Shown: positions 1 to 8,079, numbered from the stretch's first letter. The stretch is DNA of 43,070 bases from CAZNMF01 sp035547155 (GCA_035547155.1 DASZVJ010000141.1:1-43070), one strand, 5' to 3'. The notes: generated from the sequence alone by a model not told the origin. A program made the numbers and translations.

Positions 1-144
1 AGAAACCAGCCTAGTTTCGTTGGCTTCGCTAACTAAGATCGCGCCGTAGACGAAGTGACGGTGCCGCCCAGAGTTGGCGTAGTTTTGGTCGGGGTCGTAC
101 TCGCGATTGCCCGAATCGTCAACGAACAGACGATAGCCAGCCAT
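1..144 (-). CDS. DUF3800-family protein, N-terminal fragment (cut by window edge)
   Basis: An open frame of 48 codons starts with ATG at 144 on the minus strand and runs without a stop to base 1, so only the N-terminus is present. It begins MAGYRLFVDDSGN, then a tyrosine/histidine-rich stretch and HFVYGAILVSEA. The 'YRLFVDDSG ... F..G.ILV' pattern is the usual start of DUF3800 proteins, which resemble an RNase H-like fold with early acidic residues (here D9 and D10); their function is not established. The start lies 4 nt after the stop of the small upstream gene, so the two are probably cotranscribed. The family call rests on 48 residues and is moderate. Confidence 0.62.
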   Translation of the reverse strand, partial: MAGYRLFVDDSGNREYDPDQNYANSGRHRHFVYGAILVSEANETRLVS

Positions 145-148
145 TGGG

Positions 149-400
149 CTAGGGCTTCTTCTTCCAGCGAGCCGCCGCCGCAACTTTCGCAATCTGCGCC
201 CGCTTCTTGGGTGTCAGTGACCGCGCCCGCGCTAGGCCGCCCTTGGCGGCTCCAAGCTTCGACAGGGCCACGGCAGCCTGGTTCCGGGTATCTGGCGCTT
301 CCTCGACGGCTGGAGCCTGGCCTGTGGCTTCCTGTACGATCTGCCACGCCAGTTGATTCGCGTCCCGGGGCCGCTTGGGCTTGCTTGCTCGTGAAGGCAT
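149..400 (-). CDS. small basic KGG-like protein upstream of DUF3800
   Basis: An 83-residue basic protein. The N-terminal part reads RDANQLAWQIVQEATGQ, and the C-terminal part AVALSKLGAAKGG followed by LTPKKRAQIAKVAAAARW, a small, Ala/Lys-rich helical segment. The general pattern 'LG..KGG.ARA..L....R..IA..AA.ARW' is common in small hypothetical proteins that often precede DUF3800 genes; no biochemical role is known to me. A GTG at 415 would add five residues; the ATG at 400 is preferred because the family usually starts M.(S/K)KR.RD.NQ. Its stop lies 4 nt before the DUF3800 start. It could be a nucleic-acid-binding partner, which is inference only. Confidence 0.6.
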   Translation of the reverse strand: MPSRASKPKRPRDANQLAWQIVQEATGQAPAVEEAPDTRNQAAVALSKLGAAKGGLARARSLTPKKRAQIAKVAAAARWKKKP

Positions 401-448
401 GGCCCATTCTCGCACCGTTCAGGCCGGATCGGCGTTATGCAGCGTATG

Positions 449-644
449 CAAACTAGACCACTGCCAAGAGATCTATCAATGCCGGCGGACGCCGCCGCCG
501 TAGACGCGTAGAACATAGTGCCAATCGCCATACCCCTCGACATTTTTCGCAACAGCCGATCGGCCGGTAGCGACTCAAACCGGCGAGCATCGTCTCCTCT
601 GACTGGTCGCGCGTGGGGTCGTGCTCTAGTTCAAACTAGACCAC
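449..644. repeat. 13-bp direct repeat pair (caaactagaccac)
   Basis: Identical 13-bp copies at 449-461 and 632-644, 183 bp apart. The second copy overlaps the 5-bp inverted repeat ctagt/actag. The repeats could be regulator sites, or the scar of a small insertion between them; nothing in the intervening DNA decides. Confidence 0.4.
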
Positions 645-869
645 GACGCGTACGAGGCTTTCGGCGGAGGACCCGCGTGCTCCTGGCGTTCATGGCGCGA
701 CAGCCTGACCGGTCGGCTTTGAGCCATTCTCCCGACGCCGTGGTAACGCGCGCTCGCGGACGAGCCTGTTCCGAATCTTTCGGGGTGAATGAGCGGCTGC
801 GAGAACAGAGTTCTCTCGCTCCACGGTCCTCGAGCTTCTCTTTAACGTAGCTCGCTTACGGACGATGGC

Positions 870-928
870 CAGTGATCCAAGACCAGATCACTGATGATAT
901 AATTTTTGTCTTATAGCCAATTATTGGC
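870..928. other. two adjacent dyads downstream of rsmG
   Basis: A perfect 8-bp stem (cagtgatc / gatcactg, 870-877 and 886-893) is followed by an AT-rich stretch with a run of five T (903-907) and a second perfect palindrome (gccaat-t-attggc, 916-928), ending 20 nt beyond the rsmG stop. The second may fold in the 3' end of the minus-strand operon transcript, but lacks a T-tract on that strand. The first, followed by T residues on the plus strand, could act as a weak terminator or a protein site. Confidence 0.35.
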
Positions 929-947
929 CACAACGGGATGGCGACCT

Positions 948-1559
948 TCAGCGCCGCGCGATGACGAGAACGGCGTCTTCGTGAGCGACTGGCGCAAACG
1001 TCGTCGTCTCAATCGCCTCCGGATCGCCGCCAAGCCACAACACCTGTCCGCGCGGCGCGAGCAACGCGTCGATCGTCGTCCAGATCTCCCGATCCGCGCG
1101 CACCGCGCGCATCGTGACGACATCCACTTGCTTGGCAAGTGAAGAGTCCCCGGCGAGCGCGCCAAAAGCGACGGCCTCGACACGCGCGCCGGTGAGCGCG
1201 AGTGTACGCACGGCTTCGCGCAGGAACGCCGCCTTCCGGGCGCGCACTTCGACGAGTGTCATGTGCAGCCTGGGACAGGCAAGCGCGATCGGAATCGCCG
1301 GCGAGCCGCCACCGGATCCCACGTCGACAGCGAGACGATCGCCGTCGCGGACGAACGCCGCGGCTCGCAGCGGCTCGACGATCAGGCGGTCGATCGCCGC
1401 GTCGGTGGGCGTGTCGAGATCGAACGAGGTGAGATTGATCCGTCGATTCCAGCGCGCCAACAAGCCGAGATATGCGCCAAGCTGTGCGATCAAATCGTCC
1501 GCGACCTGCAGCCCGTACGCATCGACGCGCGCGCGAATCAAAACGGGGAAGGCCGACAC
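948..1559 (-). CDS. rsmG: 16S rRNA (guanine-527 N7)-methyltransferase RsmG
   Basis: 203 residues, close to the usual length of RsmG/GidB. It methylates N7 of G527 in the 530 loop of 16S rRNA using S-adenosylmethionine. Family marks are WNRRINLTS (37-45) and the SAM-binding loop DVGSGGGSPAIP (79-90); E. coli has GTGPGLPGIPL in this position, so the Ser-Pro-Ala here is a slight variation. The start is a GTG at 1559, 6 nt after the mnmG stop, and no SD is obvious, which fits translational coupling. It is the last gene of the rpmH-to-rsmG run. parA/parB, often found next, are not in this window. Confidence 0.93.
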   Translation of the reverse strand: MSAFPVLIRARVDAYGLQVADDLIAQLGAYLGLLARWNRRINLTSFDLDTPTDAAIDRLIVEPLRAAAFVRDGDRLAVDVGSGGGSPAIPIALACPRLHMTLVEVRARKAAFLREAVRTLALTGARVEAVAFGALAGDSSLAKQVDVVTMRAVRADREIWTTIDALLAPRGQVLWLGGDPEAIETTTFAPVAHEDAVLVIARR

Positions 1560-1565
1560 GCGCGA

Positions 1566-3407
1566 CTAGCCTCCAGACGTCCAACGGGACACGCGAGCAG
1601 CGACGATAGCGACGGCCGCTGGCGTGACACCAGGCACTCGCGCCGCCTGTCCGACGGTCTCCGGTCGCACGTGCGTCAGTCGCTCTACGATTTCCCGCGA
1701 CAGCCCGGGGATCGCTGCGTAGGAAAACGCCGCCGGAATCCGCCGCGCCTCGTCGGCCTGCGTGCGGGCCAACTGCGCGTCATGACGCTTGAGATAGCCG
1801 CGATACTTCAGCTCCGCCGTCAGCGTCGCGGCGTCCAGATCGTCGCGTTGTTCGTCGCGCTCGATTGCAAATCCCTGGTCGCGCAGATCGTCGAGCGTCA
1901 CCGGCGGCCGCGACAAGGCCTGCGCGGCCGTCGTCGTCTCGCCGTCGATCGACACGCGTGTGCACTGCGCGCGATCGAGATTGCGTGCGAGCCGTTCGCG
2001 GCGCGCATCGAACGACCGCCATCGCGCATCGTCGACCAGCCCAATCTGCCGGCCGATCGGTGTCAGACGCACGTCGGCGTTGTCGATGCGCAGGCGTAGA
2101 CGATGCTCGGCGCGCGACGTGAACATGCGATACGGCTCGAGACATCCCCGCGTAACGAGGTCGTCGATGAGAATACCGATGTACGCCTGATCGCGCCCGA
2201 GCACGACCGGCGCACGATCCTGCACGGCACGTGCGGCGTTGATCCCCGCCATCAGTCCCTGCGCGGCCGCCTCTTCATATCCCGACGTACCATTGATCTG
2301 ACCCGCGAGAAACAGGCCGGGCAGACGTTTGGTCTCGAGCGATCGCTGCAGCTCTGTCGGCTGAACGAAGTCGTATTCGACGGCGTACGCATGTCGCAGC
2401 ACGCGTGCAGACTCGAGGCCGGGCAACGCGTGGACAATCGCGTCCTGCACCTCCCGCGGCAGGCTCATCGACAGCCCATTCACATAGATTTCGTCGACGT
2501 CGACGCCCTCCGGCTCGAGAAAGATCTGATGTCGCTCCTTCTCCGGGAAGCGCATCACTTTGTCTTCGAGCGACGGACAATAGCGCGGGCCAATGCCGGA
2601 GATCTGTCCGTTGTAGAGCGGCGATCGGCCGATGTTGTCGCGTACCAGATCGTGCAGCCGTTCCGTCGTATAGACGAGATGACACGGGATCTGCTCGCGC
2701 ACGATCGGCGGCGACACGAACGAAAAGGGGACGATGGGATCGTCGCCGCGTTCCTCGGGGAAGCGCGTGAAATCGATGCTGCGACGATCGAGCCGCGGTG
2801 GCGTGCCCGTCTTCAGCCGGCCCATCTCGACGCCAATCGAGCGCAGCGAGTCCGCGAGCGCACGCGTCGGCGGCTCGCCCGCACGACCAGACGGCCGCCG
2901 CTCGTCTCCGACGTGCACGAGCCCGTTGAGAAACGTGCCGGTCGTGATGACGAGCGCGCGGCACACGATCCGCGAGCCGTCCTCCAACTCGAGTCCGGCC
3001 ACGCGACCGTCCTCGACGACGATGCGGCCCGCTCGGCCAATGAGCCACTGAATATTCGGAGCGCCGGAGAGCGTCGCGCGCACCCACGTGCCGTACCGGC
3101 GCTTGTCCGCTTGCGCGCGCGGCGACCAGACGGCCGGCCCGCGGCTGCGATTGAGCAGCTTGAATTGAATGCCCGTCGCGTCGATCGCACGGCCCATCAG
3201 ACCGCCGAGCGCGTCGATCTCGCGTACGAGATGGCCTTTCGCCGTCCCGCCAACCGCAGGATTGCACGGCATCAACGCGACGGTGTCCATCGACAGCGTG
3301 CAGATCGCGACGCGGCATCCCATCCGTGCGGCCGCCCACGCGGCTTCGCATCCGGCATGACCGGCCCCGATCACCATGACGTCGATGGACTCGATCCCCA
3401 CGATCAT
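1566..3407 (-). CDS. mnmG: tRNA U34 carboxymethylaminomethyl-modifying enzyme, FAD subunit MnmG
   Basis: 613 residues (E. coli 629). With MnmE it installs carboxymethylaminomethyl groups on U34 of tRNAs reading NNA/NNG codons, using FAD, NADH and a folate one-carbon donor. The N-terminal FAD fingerprint is GAGHAG at 14-19; the family signature PCNPAVGGTAKG follows at 47-58 with Cys48, and a second signature GPRYCPSLEDK carries Cys277. Both cysteines are conserved and functionally important in the family. The frame is open for 74 codons upstream of ATG 3407, but that stretch is the shadow of mnmE. The ATG overlaps the mnmE TGA (ATGA), so translation is coupled to its partner. Confidence 0.97.
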   Translation of the reverse strand: MIVGIESIDVMVIGAGHAGCEAAWAAARMGCRVAICTLSMDTVALMPCNPAVGGTAKGHLVREIDALGGLMGRAIDATGIQFKLLNRSRGPAVWSPRAQADKRRYGTWVRATLSGAPNIQWLIGRAGRIVVEDGRVAGLELEDGSRIVCRALVITTGTFLNGLVHVGDERRPSGRAGEPPTRALADSLRSIGVEMGRLKTGTPPRLDRRSIDFTRFPEERGDDPIVPFSFVSPPIVREQIPCHLVYTTERLHDLVRDNIGRSPLYNGQISGIGPRYCPSLEDKVMRFPEKERHQIFLEPEGVDVDEIYVNGLSMSLPREVQDAIVHALPGLESARVLRHAYAVEYDFVQPTELQRSLETKRLPGLFLAGQINGTSGYEEAAAQGLMAGINAARAVQDRAPVVLGRDQAYIGILIDDLVTRGCLEPYRMFTSRAEHRLRLRIDNADVRLTPIGRQIGLVDDARWRSFDARRERLARNLDRAQCTRVSIDGETTTAAQALSRPPVTLDDLRDQGFAIERDEQRDDLDAATLTAELKYRGYLKRHDAQLARTQADEARRIPAAFSYAAIPGLSREIVERLTHVRPETVGQAARVPGVTPAAVAIVAARVSRWTSGG

Positions 3408-4765
3408 TTTCCGACGCAGAAGCGCGAAAAGATCCGCTCTAGCAAATCGTCCGCGGTTCGTCGTCCCATGAGCGCCTCGAGCGACTGGCGTGCGGCCGCA
3501 AGCTCGGCGAGCGCGAGCTCTTCCGTCGCGCCGGACTCGAGCCCGGACTCTGCTCGATCGATCGCGTCGAGCGCGCGCTGCGCGTGTTCCAGGTGACGCA
3601 CGTTGGAGATCACCGGCGTATCGCGCCACTCGTCGCGACCGGCGAGCGTCTCCACAATCATCGCGCGCAAGCGATCGACGCCGTCACCCGTGATCACCGA
3701 CACGTCGACGGTGGGAGCGGGCCATTTGTCGACGGCACGCCACGACGGATCGCGCGGCAAATCCGACTTGCTCAGTACGACGATCGTCCGGTCGGCCGCA
3801 GCGTCGACGCGATCCTCGTCGTCGATCGGACGCGAGCGATCCACGACGAGCAATCGCAGAGCCGCGATCGTCATCGCGTCGCGCGCGCGGCTGACGCCTT
3901 CGGCTTCGATGACATCGTGCGTCTCCCGCAGGCCCGCGGTGTCGACGAGCGTCAACGGCACGCCATGCACGTCCACGCGCTCGGTCAGCACGTCGCGCGT
4001 CGTGCCTGGAATGTCGGTGACAATCGCACGCGGCGCGGCGGCCAGGGCGTTGAACAAGCTCGATTTGCCGGCATTGGGCCGTCCGGCGATGACGATCAGA
4101 CCACCGTCGCGAATCAGTCGTCCGGCCCGCCCATCACGTACGAGCGCGGCCAGCGACGCGTGGATGTCCGCGAGCGCGGCCCGCGCTTCGTCGCGCGTGA
4201 TGAAGTGAAAGCCCTCGTCGGGAAAGTCGAGGGACGCTTCGAGACGGGCCGCGAGATCGAACAGCGCGGCGTCGATCGCCTTCACTGCGGACGTCAACGT
4301 CCCTTCGAGCTGATCCATCGCCGCGCGCGCCTGCATCGGCGTCATGGCGTCGATGAGATCCGCGACGGCTTCCGCCTGCACGAGATCGAGGCGGCCGTTC
4401 AGATAGGCGCGAAAGGTGAACTCGCCAGGCTCGGCCAGCCGCGCGCCCGCCGACATCGCCAGCTCGACGAGGCGCGCGAGCAGCACGGGACTGCCGTGCG
4501 CGGAAATCTCGATCACATCTTCTGTCGTGTACGAGCGAGGCGCGTCGAACCACGTCACCACGACTTCGTCGAGGACGCGCGCGTCAGCATCGGATCCGTC
4601 GACGATTCGTCCAAACGTGGCGTGGCGCGGCTCCAGCGGGGCGGCGCGACGCAGCAACGCGCACGCAATCCGGCACGCGTCGGACCCGGACAGACGCACG
4701 ACGCCAATGCCGCCGCGTCCAGCGGGCGTCGCAATCGCGACGATGGTGTCGGTTGTGCTGAACAC
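3404..4765 (-). CDS. mnmE: tRNA modification GTPase MnmE
   Basis: 453 residues, full length. MnmE is the GTPase partner of MnmG in U34 modification. It has the folate-binding N-terminal domain (TPAGRGGIGVVRLSG, 13-27), a helical domain, and an inserted G domain with GRPNAGKSS (228-236), DIPGTTRD (251-258) and DTAG (275-278), followed by SKSD as the G4 motif. The C-terminus is FCVGK with the conserved catalytic-region cysteine. The start is a GTG at 4765; no ATG fits the family N-terminus better. It lies 19 nt after the khpB stop and its own stop overlaps the mnmG start by 4 nt. Confidence 0.97.
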   Translation of the reverse strand: MFSTTDTIVAIATPAGRGGIGVVRLSGSDACRIACALLRRAAPLEPRHATFGRIVDGSDADARVLDEVVVTWFDAPRSYTTEDVIEISAHGSPVLLARLVELAMSAGARLAEPGEFTFRAYLNGRLDLVQAEAVADLIDAMTPMQARAAMDQLEGTLTSAVKAIDAALFDLAARLEASLDFPDEGFHFITRDEARAALADIHASLAALVRDGRAGRLIRDGGLIVIAGRPNAGKSSLFNALAAAPRAIVTDIPGTTRDVLTERVDVHGVPLTLVDTAGLRETHDVIEAEGVSRARDAMTIAALRLLVVDRSRPIDDEDRVDAAADRTIVVLSKSDLPRDPSWRAVDKWPAPTVDVSVITGDGVDRLRAMIVETLAGRDEWRDTPVISNVRHLEHAQRALDAIDRAESGLESGATEELALAELAAARQSLEALMGRRTADDLLERIFSRFCVGK

Positions 4766-4784
4766 GGCCAGTGGCGCCGCGCGT

Positions 4785-5237
4785 CTACTTCGGCGAGATG
4801 ATGACGGTTTTCAGAAAGGCGTCGCCGATGCTCTCGGACGTGACGCCGGTGTCTTCCGACACGGCCAGGTGCACGATGCGCCGCGCGTACGGATTGAGCG
4901 GCCCGATCTCCTGCGGCGTGCCCGACGTCTTGGCCTTGCCGATGAGGAACTGCGCCATCTGCCGCAGCTCGGAGTCCTTGTCCCTGCGGAAGCCGAGCGC
5001 GTCGACGACGTAGTGGCGATCGCCGCGCGCATCTCGGCGAAACGCCGTGTTGACGATGACCTGCAGCGCATCGAGTGTTTCGCCTTTGCGGCGCAGCAGC
5101 ACGTCCGCTCCCGTTCCGGACAGGTTCAAGCGCACGTTGTCCGGCGTCTCTTCGACGTCGACCGTCAAGTCCAGTCCCATCGCCGCCGTCACGCGGCGGA
5201 CGAAGTCGATCACCTGGGTATCAAGATCGCTGCTCAT
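4785..5237 (-). CDS. khpB: KH/R3H RNA-binding protein KhpB (Jag)
   Basis: 150 residues. A KH-type domain (about 25-75) contains RRKGETLDALQ at 49-59, the degenerate GxxG-type loop of this family, and an R3H domain carries NPYARRIVHLAVSED with Arg119 and His123 as the R-x3-H pair. The long N-terminal Jag_N domain of Firmicutes versions is absent, so this is the short form. KhpB-type proteins bind RNA and in Firmicutes affect cell division and envelope genes; the substrate here is unknown. The position between yidC and mnmE is the standard one. The ATG at 5237 lies 10 nt after the yidC stop. Confidence 0.92.
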   Translation of the reverse strand: MSSDLDTQVIDFVRRVTAAMGLDLTVDVEETPDNVRLNLSGTGADVLLRRKGETLDALQVIVNTAFRRDARGDRHYVVDALGFRRDKDSELRQMAQFLIGKAKTSGTPQEIGPLNPYARRIVHLAVSEDTGVTSESIGDAFLKTVIISPK

Positions 5238-5247
5238 GGTGCACCGT

Positions 5248-6936
5248 CTACGAAGATTTTGCCTTGCCGTTGCCCGCGCTGCGGCGCACGGGCGTCGTCC
5301 GAGCCGGGGCCGCGATCATCCGGTTCGTCAGATACTGCTGGCCGATGGCCATCGCGTTGCTCGCGAACCAGTAGATGACGAGCCCCGCCGGCGCCCACAG
5401 GAACGACACCGTGAAGATCACCGGCATCAGCAGGAACATCTTCTGCTGAATCGGATCGGCGGTCGTCGGCATCATCCGTTGCTGCCAGAGCATCGACACG
5501 CCCATCAGCACCGGCGTGATGTAGAGCGGGTCGTGGTGCGACAGATCGTGAATCCAGCCGAAGAACGGCGCCCCGCGCAGCTCGATGGCGGCACCGAGCA
5601 ACGCGTAGAACGCGTAGAGGATCGGCAGCGTCAAGAGCATCGGCAGACAGCCGCTCGCAGGATTGACGCCCTTCTGCTTATAGAGCGCCATCATCTCCTG
5701 GTTCATCTTCTGGCGCTCGGGGTCCGTAATCTTGTACTTCGCGTAGCGCTCCTGGATCGCCTTCACTTCGGGCTGGACTGCCTGCATCTTCTTCATCGAC
5801 ACCATGCTGCGGTGGCGGAGCGGGAAGATGATCAGGTTGATGATCACCGTGAGCGCGACGATCGACCAGCCGTAGTTGCCGAGATAGCCGTTGATCCACT
5901 TGAGGGCGATCAGCAGCGGCACGACGATCGCGCGGAACATGCCGAAGTCGATCGCCAACACGAGTTGCAGTCGCGGATCGACGTTCTGCAACGTGTCGAA
6001 GTCTTTCGGGCCGAGGAAGAACGGCAGCGCGAGCGCACCAGGCACCGAGACGCGGTAGTCGATCAGACCGCGCGTCTGCGTGCTCGCAGCGCCGGGCACC
6101 GGTAGCGTCAGCGGTTCGTAGTCGACCGTGATCTTCTGATCACCCGGCAGTGCGGCGTTCAGAAAGTACTGGTCCTCGACGCCCGCGAATTTGATGTCTC
6201 CCTGATAGTGCGACTGCTTCTGGAGATTACTCGCGGTCAGGCGCGTAACCTTGCCGTCGAGATGATGAATCGCGCGCACCGGCACGTGACGCGAGCCGTC
6301 GGGCTGATAGCCGAGGCCGAGTGCAGGCCCGGACGCGATCGTCACCGGTTTCGACACGCCGTTCACGTCGATCGCCGCCTCGACGCGCAGCACATACGAC
6401 TTGCCTTCCGGCTGGAAGTAGAACGTCTTGCGTGCGCTGAGGCCGCTCGCGTCCTGGTACTCGAACGTCAACTGTCCGGGCGTGGCGCCGAGTGTGAGCG
6501 AGTTCGCGCTTGGCCTGTACAGCGCCGTGACCAACGTCTTCGACAGCGCCGCATCGTCGGTCGTGATCGTGAACGCCCGCGGATAGTTGGCAGGCACGTC
6601 CTGCGGGACGAGTTCGAGCGGCGCACCAGACTCGAGAAACCGCTTCAGCTGCCACTGTTTGAGCGTGGCACCCGCCGTCGAGAACACCGCGTGAATCGCA
6701 TCGGTGTCGACGACGATGTCGCGCGCCGAAGCGTCGGCGACGACGGGAGTCGCAGCTGGTGCTGCGGTGGTCGGCGCCGGCGCGGATGCCGGCTGATCAC
6801 CCGCGGAAGCCGTGATCGGAGATGCAGTGGCAGCCGCGGCGGCCGCCGGCGTAGGCTTCGCCGGCGGAAAAACCATCTGATAGACCGCCAGCACCGCGAA
6901 GCACAGCAGGATTGCCAGAAAAACGCGCTTTTCCAT
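5248..6936 (-). CDS. yidC: membrane protein insertase YidC
   Basis: 562 residues. It inserts and folds inner-membrane proteins, alone or with SecYEG. MEKRVFLAILLCFAVLAVYQ is the first transmembrane segment, followed by an Ala/Thr/Pro-rich linker (about 25-60), the periplasmic P1 beta domain (to about 340), and the conserved core with GYLGNYGWSIVALTVIINLI, the cytoplasmic RHRSMVSMKKMQAVQPE loop and further membrane segments. The P1 domain is typical of diderm YidC. The ATG at 6936 is preferred over TTG at 6945 because the family begins MEKR. It lies 14 nt after the yidD stop. Confidence 0.96.
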   Translation of the reverse strand: MEKRVFLAILLCFAVLAVYQMVFPPAKPTPAAAAAATASPITASAGDQPASAPAPTTAAPAATPVVADASARDIVVDTDAIHAVFSTAGATLKQWQLKRFLESGAPLELVPQDVPANYPRAFTITTDDAALSKTLVTALYRPSANSLTLGATPGQLTFEYQDASGLSARKTFYFQPEGKSYVLRVEAAIDVNGVSKPVTIASGPALGLGYQPDGSRHVPVRAIHHLDGKVTRLTASNLQKQSHYQGDIKFAGVEDQYFLNAALPGDQKITVDYEPLTLPVPGAASTQTRGLIDYRVSVPGALALPFFLGPKDFDTLQNVDPRLQLVLAIDFGMFRAIVVPLLIALKWINGYLGNYGWSIVALTVIINLIIFPLRHRSMVSMKKMQAVQPEVKAIQERYAKYKITDPERQKMNQEMMALYKQKGVNPASGCLPMLLTLPILYAFYALLGAAIELRGAPFFGWIHDLSHHDPLYITPVLMGVSMLWQQRMMPTTADPIQQKMFLLMPVIFTVSFLWAPAGLVIYWFASNAMAIGQQYLTNRMIAAPARTTPVRRSAGNGKAKSS

Positions 6937-6950
6937 GAAGGCCAACTGTC

Positions 6951-7187
6951 TCAGACGTGATCCACCCGCGGCGGGACCGGATCGATGCCCGGCTGCGCAA
7001 ACGGATGGCAGCGGCTGATGCGCCGCAGCGCGAGCCAGAGACCGCGAGCAGCGCCGTGCCGTTCAATCGCCTCGAGCGCGTATGCCGAGCACGAGGGCTC
7101 GAAGCGGCACGCGCCACCGACGAGCGGACTCAGCACAAGCTGATACGCCCGGACGGCGACGATCGCAAGACGTGCCGCGATTGTCAT
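6951..7187 (-). CDS. yidD: membrane protein insertion efficiency factor YidD
   Basis: 78 residues, the usual size. The core CRFEPSCSAYALEAI and the C-terminal RISRCHPFAQPGIDPVP contain the three conserved cysteines of the family. YidD is a small inner-membrane-associated protein that helps YidC-dependent insertion. Its ATG (7185-7187) overlaps the rnpA stop (ATGA), giving translational coupling, and yidC follows 14 nt downstream. Confidence 0.95.
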   Translation of the reverse strand: MTIAARLAIVAVRAYQLVLSPLVGGACRFEPSCSAYALEAIERHGAARGLWLALRRISRCHPFAQPGIDPVPPRVDHV

Positions 7188-7552
7188 TGCGGCCTCGATC
7201 GATCGACGCGATGCAACGCGATTCGAAAATCCTGTTCGACCGCCGCGACGGATGCGGCGACCAGCTCCCGGCGGGGAATGATGACGAGATCGAGCGGGCG
7301 AAGGCCGCGCGCGGCGGCCGTGTCCGGCTCTTGTCGCCGGAAGATGTCGCGGAGCATGCGCTTGGCTCGATTGCGCGCGACGGCATTGCCCATGCGTCGC
7401 GACGCGATGATGCCGAGGCGGTCACGATCGAGCGAGTTGGGCATGGCGAGCAAGGTCAGATACCGCAGCGAGACGCGGCGGCCTCGTTCCTGGACCGACG
7501 TGAACTCCGAGCGAACGCGCAGGCGAACAGACGTGGGAAATCGCTGCGACAT
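7184..7552 (-). CDS. rnpA: ribonuclease P protein component
   Basis: 122 residues. It is the protein subunit of RNase P, which trims the 5' leader of pre-tRNAs with the RnpB RNA (not in this window). The basic signature GIIASRRMGNAVARNRAKR begins at residue 47 and contains the RNR motif, followed by LRDIFR. ATG 7552 gives the usual MSQRFPTSVRLR start, 35 nt after the rpmH stop. The same frame stays open upstream through rpmH for 157 more codons, which is probably a GC-bias effect, although overlapping rnpA/rpmH does occur in Thermus. Confidence 0.94.
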   Translation of the reverse strand: MSQRFPTSVRLRVRSEFTSVQERGRRVSLRYLTLLAMPNSLDRDRLGIIASRRMGNAVARNRAKRMLRDIFRRQEPDTAAARGLRPLDLVIIPRRELVAASVAAVEQDFRIALHRVDRSRPQ

Positions 7553-7587
7553 GCGCACCACCGCGCGCGGGCGGCGCCCACGCGGGG

Positions 7588-7734
7588 TTACGACTCGGAC
7601 GAAACGGTCAGGCGCTTCCGGCCCTTGGCGCGGCGCCGCTTGAGCACGATCCGGCCGTTCTTGGTCCGCATCCGAACGAGAAAACCATGGGTGCGCCGAC
7701 GGCGGCGGCGATTGGGCTGATACGTGCGCTTCAT
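7588..7734 (-). CDS. rpmH: 50S ribosomal protein L34
   Basis: A 48-residue gene starting MKRTYQPNRRRRRRTHGF and continuing RMRTKNGRIVLKRRRAKGRKRL, which is unmistakably L34. The last residues TVSSES are a short acidic/serine tail. L34 sits near the peptide exit region of the large subunit. The ATG at 7734 is preceded by GGGAG. A good promoter lies 43-72 nt upstream (7777-7806). It is the first gene of the minus-strand operon to rsmG, transcribed away from dnaA, the arrangement seen at many bacterial origins. Confidence 0.97.
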   Translation of the reverse strand: MKRTYQPNRRRRRRTHGFLVRMRTKNGRIVLKRRRAKGRKRLTVSSES

Positions 7735-7776
7735 GGGGCTCCCAGCCAGGTGTCTTTACACACTGGAGAAACACGA

Positions 7777-7806
7777 ATCGTAGCGGTCCGTTGGCTGGCC
7801 TGTCAA
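7777..7806 (-). promoter_or_regulatory. promoter of the rpmH-rnpA operon
   Basis: On the minus strand TTGACA (7806-7801) and TACGAT (7782-7777) are separated by 18 nt. This is a perfect -35 and a 5/6 -10 for the housekeeping sigma factor. Transcription should start near 7770, giving a leader of about 35 nt before rpmH. Confidence 0.72.
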
Positions 7807-7944
7807 CGCCTCGACTCCGAGCAGGCCTTCTTTCCGCGGCCCGTCCACGGGTTCCGCGAATCTCATCATTCAGCAATTGTGCGCGGCGGGAGCCTGTGGT
7901 AGATTCGCCAACTTTCCGCGCAGCAGGGTGTCTGGCGCGGGCAG

Positions 7945-7976
7945 TTTTCCACATCTGTGGAAAAACCTGTGGAAAT
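7945..7976. promoter_or_regulatory. DnaA-box cluster upstream of dnaA
   Basis: Three near-consensus DnaA boxes in 32 bp: TTTTCCACA at 7945-7953 (plus), and TGTGGAAAA at 7956-7964 and TGTGGAAAT at 7968-7976 (both minus-oriented). Spacing from box to box is 11-12 bp, about one helical turn. They lie in the rpmH-dnaA gap, where they could repress dnaA or form one half of a bipartite origin. Confidence 0.7.
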
Positions 7977-8079
7977 CCTATCTTCGCGGAATTGAATCCG
8001 CCAACGCATAGCAAATACGGCACTTACGGCGTATTTCGATGGTCTGACCTGCGCGTTTTTGGCCGTTTTTCGGCTCTTT

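Larger units (their letters stand above)
401..947. other. gene-free region with short repeats
   Basis: About 550 bp between the DUF3800 pair and rsmG. Open frames here have no recognisable protein character. It holds a 13-bp direct repeat (caaactagaccac at 449-461 and 632-644), a small palindrome overlapping the second copy (ctagt-tcaa-actag, 626-639), and two further dyads at 870-928. The right end is distinctly AT-rich around 895-925. The promoter of the minus-strand pair should lie near the left end, but no convincing -35/-10 pair was found. Confidence 0.5.

Noticed and set aside
33..407. A 124-codon minus-strand frame overlapping the small KGG-like gene
   Set aside because: Out of frame with both the KGG-like gene and the DUF3800 start, which match families.
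518..850. A 110-codon plus-strand frame in the left gene-free region
   Set aside because: Arg/Ser-rich with no known pattern, no ribosome site, and crossing the repeats and palindrome; more likely noncoding.
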